Shown here: positions 1 through 9,725 of the stretch, one piece after another | Position numbering within the stretch: the first letter of the stretch is position 1 | Layout of the letters: each line of letters starts with the position of its first letter | From: Flavobacteriales bacterium | GTDB taxonomy: Bacteria > Bacteroidota > Bacteroidia > Flavobacteriales > Flavobacteriaceae | Reading direction: 5' to 3' | Assembly (NCBI GenBank): GCA_027039975.1 | Contig: JALWFE010000132.1 | Span: forward strand, 1-64,000 | Length of the DNA: 64,000 nucleotides | The notes under the pieces: model-generated | What the model was told of the DNA's origin: nothing | The model's input: only the letters and a program-made list of their open reading frames with translations | Databases searched by the model: none | Translations under genes and position numbers: made by a program

Positions 1-232
1 TTAAAATCTAAATTAAAAACTTTCTAAGCAAATATCTGCATTCAATGTTGAATTCTGAAATTATTTGTTCGGAAAATACAAAAATAACATTAATATTTAA
101 CCTGGTTCTACAAAAATAATCATCATAAGACATCGAATTTTGGTATTTTGTTGATAAAATGACATTGATATATTTTTTATATAAAAATTTAAGTAACTTT
201 GCAAGTACACAAGAGAACTAACAATACAAAAT

Positions 233-1015
233 ATGAATAAAATATACTATATCTTATTTGGTTTGTTATATCCTTTAATATTACAAGCCCAGTTTGAAGA
301 TGACTTGCCTAAAATGATTTTGTATGATAATGCCGTGGATATTCAAGTTTATATTCAAATGGCTGCCAAAGATAAATTGTATCTGATAAACAATCTTAAA
401 AAAGAACAAGCCGGAAAAGAACTGGATTATACTATGGCCATCATTTCCGAAAATCTGAGTAATATAGATTTGAATGAAGAAAATGAACAAATAGTAGCCA
501 AACTAAAAGAAATCAAAGAAGTTTGGTACAAACTCAGCAAAAAGCTCACTCAAACACTTTCACCCGGCGATTTTAATAATTTATTTTTTGAAGTCAACAC
601 ATTTGACAGACTTATTTCAGATTTGGTTGAAAAAATGCGTGAAAAATATGATTTACCTGACAAAAACCTGAATAAATATAATGATATTCAAAATTTACGG
701 CGTCTGATCCAAAAAATTAATTTGAGCTATTATGCCAATTACCTGGGGCTAAGTAAGAGTTTTCAGCACGAATATCAAAAAAACATTGCCAGCGTTAACG
801 AGTTTATTAAATCTAAAAGTAATATCTTTTTAAATGATGCAATAGCCGGCGAAAATTTTGCCGATATCATAGTCGATTGGAATTTTTTAAAAGCCAATCT
901 ACTCAGTAAAATTTCAAAAAATCCAAAAACGGTATTGAGCTTGGTTATGTCTATGGATTTTAAGTTGAAAAATATTAAAAACGCTTACGTTGAACAGTGG
1001 AAAAAAGATTTTTAA
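233..1015 (+). CDS. Exported alpha-helical protein of unknown function, possibly PilJ/NarX sensor-like four-helix modules
   Basis: 260-aa ORF with N-terminal signal peptide (MNKIYYILFGLLYPLILQAQ); helical; same architecture as the next two ORFs. Confidence 0.6.
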   Translation: MNKIYYILFGLLYPLILQAQFEDDLPKMILYDNAVDIQVYIQMAAKDKLYLINNLKKEQAGKELDYTMAIISENLSNIDLNEENEQIVAKLKEIKEVWYKLSKKLTQTLSPGDFNNLFFEVNTFDRLISDLVEKMREKYDLPDKNLNKYNDIQNLRRLIQKINLSYYANYLGLSKSFQHEYQKNIASVNEFIKSKSNIFLNDAIAGENFADIIVDWNFLKANLLSKISKNPKTVLSLVMSMDFKLKNIKNAYVEQWKKDF

Positions 1016-1033
1016 TCCTCAAAAAAATTATTT

Positions 1034-1822
1034 ATGAAACCTTTTAAAATCATCATATTAATATTTGCCATCAATTTTTTATCTGTCCCTGCTTTTTCTC
1101 AAATTCCGGATAATCCTATTAAAGAATTAAGCGAAAAATTATTGCAAAACGAAATGTTGTCTTACAGGTTTTTTAGAAATTTTGTATTTATAAAAACCAA
1201 TACTTTCAAAAAGAAAACAATGGCTGATATGGATAAAGGGATTGCGTTATTTGACAACAATCTATCTTATATCGTTTTACATTTGCCTGAGCATCACAAA
1301 ATACAACAGGATTTTTTAAAACTCCAAAATTTTTGGAATATTTACCGGCTCAATATTACAAATTTTGAAAAAGACAACTATCAATCATTAATTGTCAAAA
1401 CCAAGAAATTACATAAATTCATTCATCAATTAAACAGTGATATTTTAGATAAACATCCAGGTTATTCAACCAATAAAAAACCAATCGAATTAGCTAAATT
1501 AGCCATTGAAAACAGTAAAAAAACCGATGCTATTGCGATAGTTTACGTATTACAAAAAGGGCTAAACTTCCCGGATGCCATAAATTATTTTGATGTAGAT
1601 ATGATTAGTTATAAAAAGAACTTAAAAAAAATAGGAAAATTCAAAGCTTTAAATCCAAAAGCCAAATCTTTGATAGATGACTTAAAAGCCATATTGGAAT
1701 CCATTAAAATTTTATTACAAAAAGAAAATTTCAATCCGAAAATGATGTATGCTTACAGCAATACTTTCGGAAAAAAGAATTTTAAACTCTTTAATTATCT
1801 AATTCAAACCATTAACCAATGA
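1034..1822 (+). CDS. Exported alpha-helical protein of unknown function (second of a tandem trio)
   Basis: 262-aa ORF with signal peptide (IFAINFLSVPAFSQ); overlaps the next ORF by 4 nt. Confidence 0.6.
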   Translation: MKPFKIIILIFAINFLSVPAFSQIPDNPIKELSEKLLQNEMLSYRFFRNFVFIKTNTFKKKTMADMDKGIALFDNNLSYIVLHLPEHHKIQQDFLKLQNFWNIYRLNITNFEKDNYQSLIVKTKKLHKFIHQLNSDILDKHPGYSTNKKPIELAKLAIENSKKTDAIAIVYVLQKGLNFPDAINYFDVDMISYKKNLKKIGKFKALNPKAKSLIDDLKAILESIKILLQKENFNPKMMYAYSNTFGKKNFKLFNYLIQTINQ

Positions 1823-2619
1823 AAAAAATAATATTACTTATCATACCTGTTTTATTTTGGCTATCAACCAATGCACAATACGGCGAAGTATTAGACGTGA
1901 GCGACGCCTTGCAAAGTGCGGTTGATATACGCACAGCCGCCGTAAAAATTGTAAAAGATTATCTTTACAGAGGTTTGAAAGTCAATTATGTTTCAGAGGA
2001 AAACGATGAAAATTTGTCAAACGGGGAATTCAGTTTGCTTCGCCTGGAATCTTATGCTCAGGATCATTCCGAAATAGAAGATCAAGTAAAAAAATTAGCT
2101 CATAAATGGGAAAAATTAAGAGTTTTGGCTATTCAAAAACCCAAAAAAGAGAAGATGCGTGGCTTGTTAAAAAGCTTAAAATCCTTTATACAAACAGCCA
2201 ATGATTTGATTGAAACGATTAATAATTCCGGTAATATTACGACTTTGGAATATCAAAAAGCCGCCAATAACATGGAATTGCTGGCACAACAATTGGCTTT
2301 TTTGTATGCCCTTAAAATTTCGGGTATTAAAGATCAAACAATAGGTCATGAAATAGACCGTTGCGTCAATGATTTTCAAAAGGATTTGAACAAAACATTT
2401 TATTCCGGAGAAAACACAATTGATATTGCACAAAATTTAAAATCCATCCAAGCCGATTGGCAAATGGTTAAATCCGGGACCAAAAATCTCAAAGAAGGAA
2501 CCGCTTTAAATACCATATATGTACTAATGGACAAAATCAGCGATGCCGCCCGCAAATCAGCCATCCTTTATCAAGAAAAAGTCAAAGCGGAATTAAAAAA
2601 AGAAAACAATAAAAATTAA
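1819..2619 (+). CDS. Exported alpha-helical protein of unknown function (third of a tandem trio), PilJ-like pattern
   Basis: 266-aa ORF with signal peptide; 'YQKAANNMELLAQQLAFLYALK...FQKDLNKTF...NLKSIQADWQMVK' resembles the PilJ-type sensor helix pattern. Confidence 0.6.
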   Translation: MKKIILLIIPVLFWLSTNAQYGEVLDVSDALQSAVDIRTAAVKIVKDYLYRGLKVNYVSEENDENLSNGEFSLLRLESYAQDHSEIEDQVKKLAHKWEKLRVLAIQKPKKEKMRGLLKSLKSFIQTANDLIETINNSGNITTLEYQKAANNMELLAQQLAFLYALKISGIKDQTIGHEIDRCVNDFQKDLNKTFYSGENTIDIAQNLKSIQADWQMVKSGTKNLKEGTALNTIYVLMDKISDAARKSAILYQEKVKAELKKENNKN

Positions 2620-3260
2620 AAAAACAACCAAGTCAAATAAAAACCTGCCAATTGCATTAAAATACCGATAGCAATTCCTTGAACAATTTCTTTAAAATCA
2701 TGGGCACCCGAATATACACGGGCGGCTATTACCAAAGTCGCAATTATTATCATAATGGATAAGTAATTAAGAATATTAAGTTGCGAATAATAACTCCAAA
2801 TAATAAAAAAAACTATGGAACCGGTTAGAGCCAACGTATGAATACTCGGTTTTTTATAAAAATAATTAAACAAAGCCAAAGTTAATACCGATAAAATTAT
2901 TCCGAAAAAAAACGGGTATAATTCGATAAATTGATGGTATTTAATGATTTTTGAAAAAATGATGGTGTACACCACAAGTATTATTACCGAAAATAACAAA
3001 CGCTCACGGGGATGCTGCAAGCAATAACCGGATATGCCTTTTGCCCGTAAAATAACACCAAAAAACAATAATGGAATAATGATTGAAACAATCGTCAAAT
3101 ACAGAATCAAAAAATGACGATTGGCAGGCAAGAAAAAACGTGATGTTAAATGAAAATACAACCAAACCGTATAGACCGGAATAAAAACAGGATGAAAAAT
3201 CAAAGAAATTAAAAATGCTCCGGCTCGCAAAATTGTATGTAATAGCCTTTGCATCATCAA
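2616..3260 (-). CDS. Multi-TM membrane protein, PAP2-phosphatase-like
   Basis: 214-aa hydrophobic ORF; C-terminal 'RVYSGAHDFKEIVQGIAIGIL' resembles the PAP2 C-terminal motif. Confidence 0.5.
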   Translation of the reverse strand: MMMQRLLHTILRAGAFLISLIFHPVFIPVYTVWLYFHLTSRFFLPANRHFLILYLTIVSIIIPLLFFGVILRAKGISGYCLQHPRERLLFSVIILVVYTIIFSKIIKYHQFIELYPFFFGIILSVLTLALFNYFYKKPSIHTLALTGSIVFFIIWSYYSQLNILNYLSIMIIIATLVIAARVYSGAHDFKEIVQGIAIGILMQLAGFYLTWLFF

Positions 3261-4702
3261 ATTTCTTTACGCAAACGGGCTACCGGAATACCGAGTTGTT
3301 CACGGTATTTGGCAACTGTACGACGGGCAATAGGAAAACCTTGTTCTCTTAAAGCTTTTGCCAATTGTTCATCGGTTAACGGCTTGCGCTTATCTTCTTG
3401 TTCCACAACCGATTTAAGAATATCTTTTATCTTAATAGTCGATACATCTTCACCCTTTGCATCTTTCATAGATTCGGAAAAAAATTCTTTTAACAATTTA
3501 ACCCCGTAAGGTGTTTGAACATATTTGCTATTGGCAACCCGCGATACGGTAGAAATATCCATACCTATTTTTTCAGCTATGTCTTTCAAAATCATCGGTT
3601 TGATTTTCCGTTCGTCACCGGTTAAAAAATATTCTTTTTGATGCTCGGCTATGGCTTGAATTGTACGCAGTAATGTTTCACGACGTTGGTTAACGGCATC
3701 GATAAACCATTTGGCCGAATCAAGCTTTTGTTTGATAAACATAACGGCATCCTTCTGACTTTTGTCTTTATTTTCTTTATAACCTTTGAGCATTTCGGTA
3801 TATGCCGGAGAAACACGTAATACCGGTGCATTTTTGGCATTCAAACTAACCTCCAATTCATCATCAATTACATTGATAATAAAATCGGGAATAACATGTT
3901 CCACAAAATTACCGGTAGAATTGAAAGCATTGCCCGGTTTAGGGTTCAATTTTGTAATTTCATCAATGGCTTCTTTGAGTAGTTCTTCGGTTATCTCAAA
4001 TTTTGCCATTAATTTTTTATATTTTTTATTGATAAAATAATCAAAACCTTTTTCTAAAATTTTAATGGCCAGTTCACGGACCTGTGTCGGTTTTTTTCTT
4101 CGTAATTGTATCAATAATGTCTCTTTCAGATTGCGCGCCCCGACACCCGGAGGATCCAATTCTTGAACCAAACGTAAAATTTTTTCCACTTCTTCTTCCG
4201 TAGTCATTATATTGTGTGTAAAAGCCAAATCGTCGACAATTTCAATAATATCTCGTCGTAAATAACCGTTGTCATTGATACTTCCGACTAAAAATTCGGC
4301 TATCTTCCGTTCCTTTTCATTTAGGGGAAAAGCGCTTAATTGAGAGTTAAGATATTGAGTAAAACTTTCACCTTGGGCATAAGGCACTTTTTTTTCTTCA
4401 TCATCAGGCGAATAATTATTAGTGCGTAAACGGTAATCCGGAATCTCATCATCACTCAAATATTCATCGATATTGATGTCCGGTGCTTCAATTACTTCGG
4501 CATCGTCTTCAAACTCTTCCTGTATATTGAGCAAATCATCTTCCGGTTCTTCTTTGCCCTCCTCCAACGCCGGATTTTCTTCTATTTCCTGCTTGATACG
4601 TTGTTCAAACTCAACCGTCGGCAATTGAATCAATTTCATCAATTGAATCTGCTGCGGTGTAAGTTTTTGTTGTAATTTCTGATATAAACCTTGTTTAAGC
4701 AT
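3257..4702 (-). CDS. rpoN: RNA polymerase sigma-54 factor
   Basis: 481 aa; N-terminal Q-rich activator region and C-terminal 'ARRTVAKYREQLGIPVARLRKE' RpoN box. Confidence 0.97.
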   Translation of the reverse strand: MLKQGLYQKLQQKLTPQQIQLMKLIQLPTVEFEQRIKQEIEENPALEEGKEEPEDDLLNIQEEFEDDAEVIEAPDINIDEYLSDDEIPDYRLRTNNYSPDDEEKKVPYAQGESFTQYLNSQLSAFPLNEKERKIAEFLVGSINDNGYLRRDIIEIVDDLAFTHNIMTTEEEVEKILRLVQELDPPGVGARNLKETLLIQLRRKKPTQVRELAIKILEKGFDYFINKKYKKLMAKFEITEELLKEAIDEITKLNPKPGNAFNSTGNFVEHVIPDFIINVIDDELEVSLNAKNAPVLRVSPAYTEMLKGYKENKDKSQKDAVMFIKQKLDSAKWFIDAVNQRRETLLRTIQAIAEHQKEYFLTGDERKIKPMILKDIAEKIGMDISTVSRVANSKYVQTPYGVKLLKEFFSESMKDAKGEDVSTIKIKDILKSVVEQEDKRKPLTDEQLAKALREQGFPIARRTVAKYREQLGIPVARLRKEI

Positions 4703-4708
4703 ACTTTA

Positions 4709-4978
4709 CTAAATAAAATTATAATGTTTTCTGACCGGTTTAATAATGTGCCAAGTGCATTTTAATCCTTTAGGAAATGTTACAAAATCACCTGCTTTGA
4801 TATGATAAGTATTTTGAGCGGTCTTGACTTCAAATTCCCCTTCCAGGATATAACATTGCTCGGTCATATCATATTCCCAGTCAAAAACCGATGGTTCTTT
4901 GGTCCAAACCGGCCAGTTTTTAATGCCCATTTGTTCTATTTCTTTCTCCGTCAATTGTTTAATGTCTATTTCTTTCAT
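4709..4978 (-). CDS. Small cupin-domain protein
   Basis: 89 aa; 'CYILEGEFEV...IKAGDFVTFPKGLKCTWHI' cupin pattern. Confidence 0.8.
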   Translation of the reverse strand: MKEIDIKQLTEKEIEQMGIKNWPVWTKEPSVFDWEYDMTEQCYILEGEFEVKTAQNTYHIKAGDFVTFPKGLKCTWHIIKPVRKHYNFI

Positions 4979-4989
4979 TTTGTAAATAT

Positions 4990-5640
4990 TTTGGTTATCT
5001 GGTTATCTGGTGATTTGGTGATTTGGTTAGCTGGTTATTTTAGTGCCGAGTGCCGAGTAAAAAGTGCCGAGTGCGGATTTTCTTTTCAAAAAAAACTTCG
5101 TTTTTTGATGATAACATAATACTTTTAATTTCTAATTTAGTTTATGGTTATTTGATGTCTCATGTCGGATGTCCGGTGTCGGGTGTCCGGTGTCGGGTGT
5201 CCGATGTCGGGTCTATTATTCATATTTTATTTTTTACCACAGAGCGATGCACTGAGCCTGTCGAAGTGTTTCACAGAGTTACACACAGAATTTCACAGAG
5301 TATTCTTTTTCAATTTTCAATTATCCCTTATCTCTTATCACTCATCCAACTTGCTACTTGATACTTGCTACTTGTTACTATTTCGCACTTTCCACTCGGC
5401 ACTTCGCACTTTCCACTAAAAACCTCGCACTTTCCACTTTGTCGCTTTCCACTTTCCACTCGGCACTTCACACTTTCCACTAAATTATCCCTTATCCCTC
5501 ATCCCTTATCCAACTTTCTACTTCCTACTAATCCGCACTTTCAACTTTCCACTAAAAACTCGCACTTTCCACTTCGCATTTTCCACTAACTCACCCCTTA
5601 TCCAACTTGATACTTGATACTTGCTACTTGTTACTTGTTC
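4990..5640. repeat. Composite intergenic low-complexity repeat mosaic
   Basis: Successive blocks: (TGGTTATCTGGTTATT)n, (GTCGGATGTCCGGT)n, CACTGAGCCTGTCGAAGTG, (TTATCCCTTATCTC)n, (GCACTTTCCACT)n. Confidence 0.85.
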
Positions 5641-6951
5641 CTAATACCTGTAATAATCCGGTTTATAAGGTCCTTCTTTCTTGACACCTATGTAAGCGGC
5701 TTGTTCATCGGTTAATTCATCCAGTTCGACGCCTAAATGTTCGAGATGTAGCCGGGCTACCATTTCATCGAGATGTTTGGGCAACATATAAACTTTATTT
5801 TCGTATTTGTCACCGTGTTGCCAAAGTTCCATTTGAGCCAGAACTTGATTGGTAAACGAATTACTCATCACAAAACTCGGATGACCGGTTGCCACGCCCA
5901 AATTCATCAAACGACCTTCTGCCAATACAATAATGTCGTGGTCGTCAACGGTATATTTATCCACTTGCGGTTTTATCGTATCTCTGGTATGTCCGTAATT
6001 TTCTTCCAACCAAGCCATATCAATTTCATTGTCAAAATGACCGATATTTGCCACAACGGTTTTGTCTTTCATCATTTTAAAATGCTTACCGGTGATAATA
6101 TCTTTATTTCCGGTAGCGGTAATGACAATATCGGCTTCTTTGACAGCATCATCCATACGTTTGACTTCGTAACCTTCCATAGCCGCTTGCAAAGCACATA
6201 TCGGGTCTATCTCGGTAACGATTACCCGTGAACCGGTTCCGCGAAACGAAGCTGCCGTTCCTTTACCGACATCACCGTATCCGGCTACAACTACCACTTT
6301 TCCGGCTAACATCAAATCCGTTCCCCTGCGTATCGCATCAACCGCCGACTCCCGGCACCCGTATTTATTGTCAAATTTCGATTTGGTGACCGAATCATTT
6401 ACATTGATAGCCGGAACCGGCAAAGTACCTTTACGCATACGTTCGTATAAGCGGTGAACACCGGTGGTTGTTTCTTCGGAAATACCTTTGATACCTTTGG
6501 CTAATTCCGGATGTTCGTCCAAAACTTTGTTGGTCAAATCACCACCGTCATCCAAAATCATATTCAAAGGTTTACCATCATCAAAAAACAAAACTTGTTC
6601 GAGCGCCCAATTGTATTCCTCCTCTGTCATACCTTTCCAAGCAAAAACAGGAATACCGGCTTTGGCAATCGCCGCTGCGGCATGGTCTTGCGTTGAAAAA
6701 ATATTACAAGTAGTCCAACGCACTTCGGCACCCAAAGCTACCAGTGTCTCAATCAATACAGCTGTCTGAATAGTCATATGCAAACTGCCGCCGATACGAG
6801 CTCCTTTCAAGGGTTTGCTACCGGCATATTTCTTTCGCAACGACATTAAGCCCGGCATCTCGGCTTCTGCCAAGGCAATTTCTTTCCTACCCCATTCCGC
6901 TAAATTTATATCTTTGACCTTATAAGGTAATTTCTCGACTGAATAACTCAT
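5641..6951 (-). CDS. ahcY: Adenosylhomocysteinase
   Basis: 436 aa; '[40 protein letters not shown]' NAD motif and C-terminal KPDYYRY. Confidence 0.98.
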   Translation of the reverse strand: MSYSVEKLPYKVKDINLAEWGRKEIALAEAEMPGLMSLRKKYAGSKPLKGARIGGSLHMTIQTAVLIETLVALGAEVRWTTCNIFSTQDHAAAAIAKAGIPVFAWKGMTEEEYNWALEQVLFFDDGKPLNMILDDGGDLTNKVLDEHPELAKGIKGISEETTTGVHRLYERMRKGTLPVPAINVNDSVTKSKFDNKYGCRESAVDAIRRGTDLMLAGKVVVVAGYGDVGKGTAASFRGTGSRVIVTEIDPICALQAAMEGYEVKRMDDAVKEADIVITATGNKDIITGKHFKMMKDKTVVANIGHFDNEIDMAWLEENYGHTRDTIKPQVDKYTVDDHDIIVLAEGRLMNLGVATGHPSFVMSNSFTNQVLAQMELWQHGDKYENKVYMLPKHLDEMVARLHLEHLGVELDELTDEQAAYIGVKKEGPYKPDYYRY

Positions 6952-7183
6952 AATTTTCCGGTTTTATTTTTTGCAAATTTAGTGAATATTGATGAATTGA
7001 TAAATTGATGAATTGATGAAATGAGAAATAGATCACTCAAAGTCGCAACGAAATGTTCCAAAATGCAGAGGTCGGAATAGATGAGTATAGCAGTAGGTTA
7101 TTTATAAACATCAAGGATAATGAAAATTTGATTATAATTTTTTTCAGGTAGCTATTTGGCAAAATTTTTGATAATTACAGTAG

Positions 7184-7214
7184 TTGGCCATTTATGACAA
7201 ATGTCATATTTTTG
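7184..7214 (+). promoter_or_regulatory. Bacteroidota-type promoter upstream of the rhodanese/DUF3365 gene pair
   Basis: TTG (7184-7186), N20, TATTTTTG (7207-7214), matching TTG-N17-23-TAnnTTTG. Confidence 0.5.
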
Positions 7215-7239
7215 CAAAAAAATAATCAAAATGTAAAAT

Positions 7240-7695
7240 ATGAAAAAATTACAACTTAACCTTATTATACTTTTTTTATTGGGAACATACCAAATCGGTA
7301 CAGCCCAATTTGTCAAAGACTTACAAAAGGTTGAACCTACCATAAGAAATGTTAAAGCAAAAATTTTTGCTCAATTGTTGAGAAACACAAAAAATCCGCA
7401 AATTATCGACATCAGGACGCCCGGTGAATATGCATCCGGTCATTTAAAAAATGCCATTTTAATCAATTATTACGACCGCAATTTTGCAAAAAATATAGAA
7501 AGTGCGGGATTAGACAAATCACGTCCGGTATTTATTTATTGTCGGAGTGGACATCGCAGCAGCGATGCCATACCTTTATTTAAAAAACTCGGTTTTAAAC
7601 ATATCGTAAATTTAGCTTATGGTATCAACGAGTGGAAACGCTTAAATTTACCACTTGTAAAAGAAATACAAAAACAAAATTTGAATATTAACTAA
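7240..7695 (+). CDS. Exported rhodanese-like domain protein
   Basis: 'IIDIRTPGEYASGHLKNAILINYYD...VFIYCRSGHRSSDA' with signal peptide. Confidence 0.88.
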   Translation: MKKLQLNLIILFLLGTYQIGTAQFVKDLQKVEPTIRNVKAKIFAQLLRNTKNPQIIDIRTPGEYASGHLKNAILINYYDRNFAKNIESAGLDKSRPVFIYCRSGHRSSDAIPLFKKLGFKHIVNLAYGINEWKRLNLPLVKEIQKQNLNIN

Positions 7696-7709
7696 AAAAA
7701 AATACAACT

Positions 7710-8342
7710 ATGAAAAAAATAATATGGATTATCGCCTTAATGATATCAATAACCGCTTGCCAAAATGAAGCGAAACCAAAAAGTGAAAATGATGCTCCGG
7801 CACAAAGCGTAAAGCAAGAAAAAATGCCGGATTTTGACCATAAGGCATATAAAATGAAAGGTATGCTTATAGCTAAAAATACTTTTAAAGTTTTCAAATC
7901 AAACATCCAAACTATTGCTTCCAAAGACGGATTGCACGGCGTAGTGGATTTTTGTCATAAAAATGCCGAAAAATTAGCAGATAGTTTAGGAAAATTACAC
8001 AATGTTGTTATCAAAAGAACTTCTCATAAATTGCGAAACGAAAAGAACAAACCCGACGAAGACAGCAAAGCTGTTTTGGAAAAATATTTAAAATTACAAC
8101 AAGCTCAAAAACCTATGGAACCCGTTGTAAAAAAAGGAGCAGACGGATATATACATTTTTATGCACCTATCAAACTCAAAAAAGAATGTTTGAAATGTCA
8201 CGGTATACCGGGACAAGAAGTCCACGACGATATTTACAAACTTATCAAATCAAAATATCCTAATGATAAAGCCACCGGCTTTAAAGAAGGAGAATTACGA
8301 GGTATTTGGGATATTAAATTTTTGGATATGGCTGACAAATAA
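7710..8342 (+). CDS. DUF3365-type haem-binding lipoprotein
   Basis: Lipobox 'ISITAC'; CXXCH motif 'CLKCHG'; DUF3365-like N-terminal region. Confidence 0.75.
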   Translation: MKKIIWIIALMISITACQNEAKPKSENDAPAQSVKQEKMPDFDHKAYKMKGMLIAKNTFKVFKSNIQTIASKDGLHGVVDFCHKNAEKLADSLGKLHNVVIKRTSHKLRNEKNKPDEDSKAVLEKYLKLQQAQKPMEPVVKKGADGYIHFYAPIKLKKECLKCHGIPGQEVHDDIYKLIKSKYPNDKATGFKEGELRGIWDIKFLDMADK

Positions 8343-8455
8343 GATTTTTTGAGAGATAACTTTACCCGTAATATCAGTAACAGTAATTTCGTAAGCTTTT
8401 GGAGTTTTTACGTTAAAAATACCGTTAGACGAGTAAAATAAGTTATCGCAAATCA
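8340..8455 (-). pseudogene. Possible remnant of a T9SS C-terminal sorting domain
   Basis: 'YSSNGIFNVKTPKAYEITVTDITGKVISQK' resembles a T9SS type-A sorting domain; no complete gene, squeezed between two convergent genes. Confidence 0.4.
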
Positions 8456-9004
8456 ATTCAGATACGGATTCAACGGTGCATTTTTCCAAATTACATTTTC
8501 AGGGTCAATGGCAACGATTTTTTCTTTCCAAATATTCCTGGGATTGATATCAAATATATTAAGGTCATTTGAAGTTACAAACCAAGCTTTTTCTTTTATT
8601 TCATCTTCCAATTGACCGGGCGCCCAACCACTGTATCCCAAAAAGAAACGGATATTATTTTCGTCCAAATTTCCTTCTTTTAACAAGCCTTTAATCATAG
8701 CGAAATCACCCCCGATATAAAGTTTTTTTTCTGTATCAAAAAGAAAACCTTCCGGTATTAATTCCGGGACATTATGAATGTAAAAAAGATTGGCCGTTTC
8801 CACGGGTCCTCCATTCCATAATTGGATATTGGACGGAATCTCGGGAAAAACATCATTTAGACGCAAAATCAACGGTTTGTTGAGCATAAAAGCCATACTG
8901 CCCTTGCTATTATGCTCGGTTAATAACAAAACGGATTGATTGAAGATATGATCTAACAATAATTCGGGGGTCGCCACCAACAATTTACCGCTGCTTGGTT
9001 TCAT
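8453..9004 (-). CDS. YqgE/AlgH family protein
   Basis: 183 aa; 'GKLLVATPELLLDHIFNQSVLLLTEHNSKGSMAFMLNKPL' and 'FFLGYSGWAPGQLEDEI'. Confidence 0.92.
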   Translation of the reverse strand: MKPSSGKLLVATPELLLDHIFNQSVLLLTEHNSKGSMAFMLNKPLILRLNDVFPEIPSNIQLWNGGPVETANLFYIHNVPELIPEGFLFDTEKKLYIGGDFAMIKGLLKEGNLDENNIRFFLGYSGWAPGQLEDEIKEKAWFVTSNDLNIFDINPRNIWKEKIVAIDPENVIWKNAPLNPYLN

Positions 9005-9087
9005 AATTTTAATTTTTAGGGGTATTGTGTTATTATTAAACTTTCAAAAATAATACCATTGTCAAAAATCAGGTAATTTTGGCACAA

Positions 9088-9122
9088 AAAAAAGCCGTTT
9101 ACTAAAAAACGGCTTAAAAAAA
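9088..9122 (-). terminator. Intrinsic terminator downstream of the HU gene
   Basis: AAGCCGTTT-ACTAAA-AAACGGCTT inverted repeat followed on the minus strand by a T-run. Confidence 0.7.
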
Positions 9123-9140
9123 ATTAATCTTTAATGTTTT

Positions 9141-9413
9141 TTAGTTAACTGATTTTGACAACTCAGAACCTGCTTTAAATTTAACAACTTTTTTAGCAGG
9201 AATGGTAATCACTTCCCCTGTTCTGGGGTTACGTCCTTTACGTGACGGACGTGTTATAACGGAAAAAGATCCGAATCCTATTAAGGCTACTTTGTCACCT
9301 TTTTTTAATGCACCTTCTACATTGTTTAAAAATGACTCTAAAGCTTTTTTAGCTGCTGATTTTGAGATGCCGGCATCTTTGGCCATAACATCAACTAATT
9401 GAGATTTGTTCAT
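9141..9413 (-). CDS. HU-family DNA-binding protein
   Basis: 90 aa; 'MNKSQLVDVMAKDAGISKSAAKKALESF...GRNPRTGEVITIPAKKVVKFKAG'. Confidence 0.97.
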   Translation of the reverse strand: MNKSQLVDVMAKDAGISKSAAKKALESFLNNVEGALKKGDKVALIGFGSFSVITRPSRKGRNPRTGEVITIPAKKVVKFKAGSELSKSVN

Positions 9414-9446
9414 AATCGTGAAATTTTAATTATTATTTAACAACTG

Positions 9447-9476
9447 CAAATATAATATTTTTTTGGCAAAAAACAA
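9447..9476 (-). promoter_or_regulatory. Bacteroidota-type promoter of the HU gene
   Basis: On the minus strand TTG-N19-TATATTTG, just upstream of the HU start. Confidence 0.5.
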
Positions 9477-9725
9477 CTTCAATGTGTCAAAATGCTTGTA
9501 TTTATTGAGGTTTGTGCATTTCCTTAAATAAATTTTTAAATGTATTATTTTTCATTAAACGTAAAAATTATCTTAAATTACTCAAAATCAAAAGATTACA
9601 TATTTGCTCGTTTTTTAATAATATTTCTTTGATTTCTTTGGTTTATTATGAAAAAGTTATAAAAAAACAAATTATTTGTTAAATGTAAAAGCATTTTCTA
9701 TCTTTAAAGCCTCAAAAAAAATAAT

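Noticed and set aside
165-201. Full promoter before the first ORF (TTG ... TAACTTTG)
   Set aside because: TAACTTTG fits the -7 motif but the nearest TTG is 26 nt upstream, outside the usual 17-23 nt spacing, so only a partial match.
5050-5589. ORFs 5050..5361, 5162..5419 and 5365..5589 (SHFPLGTSHFPL...)
   Set aside because: They lie wholly in the intergenic repeat mosaic; repeat-derived open frames.
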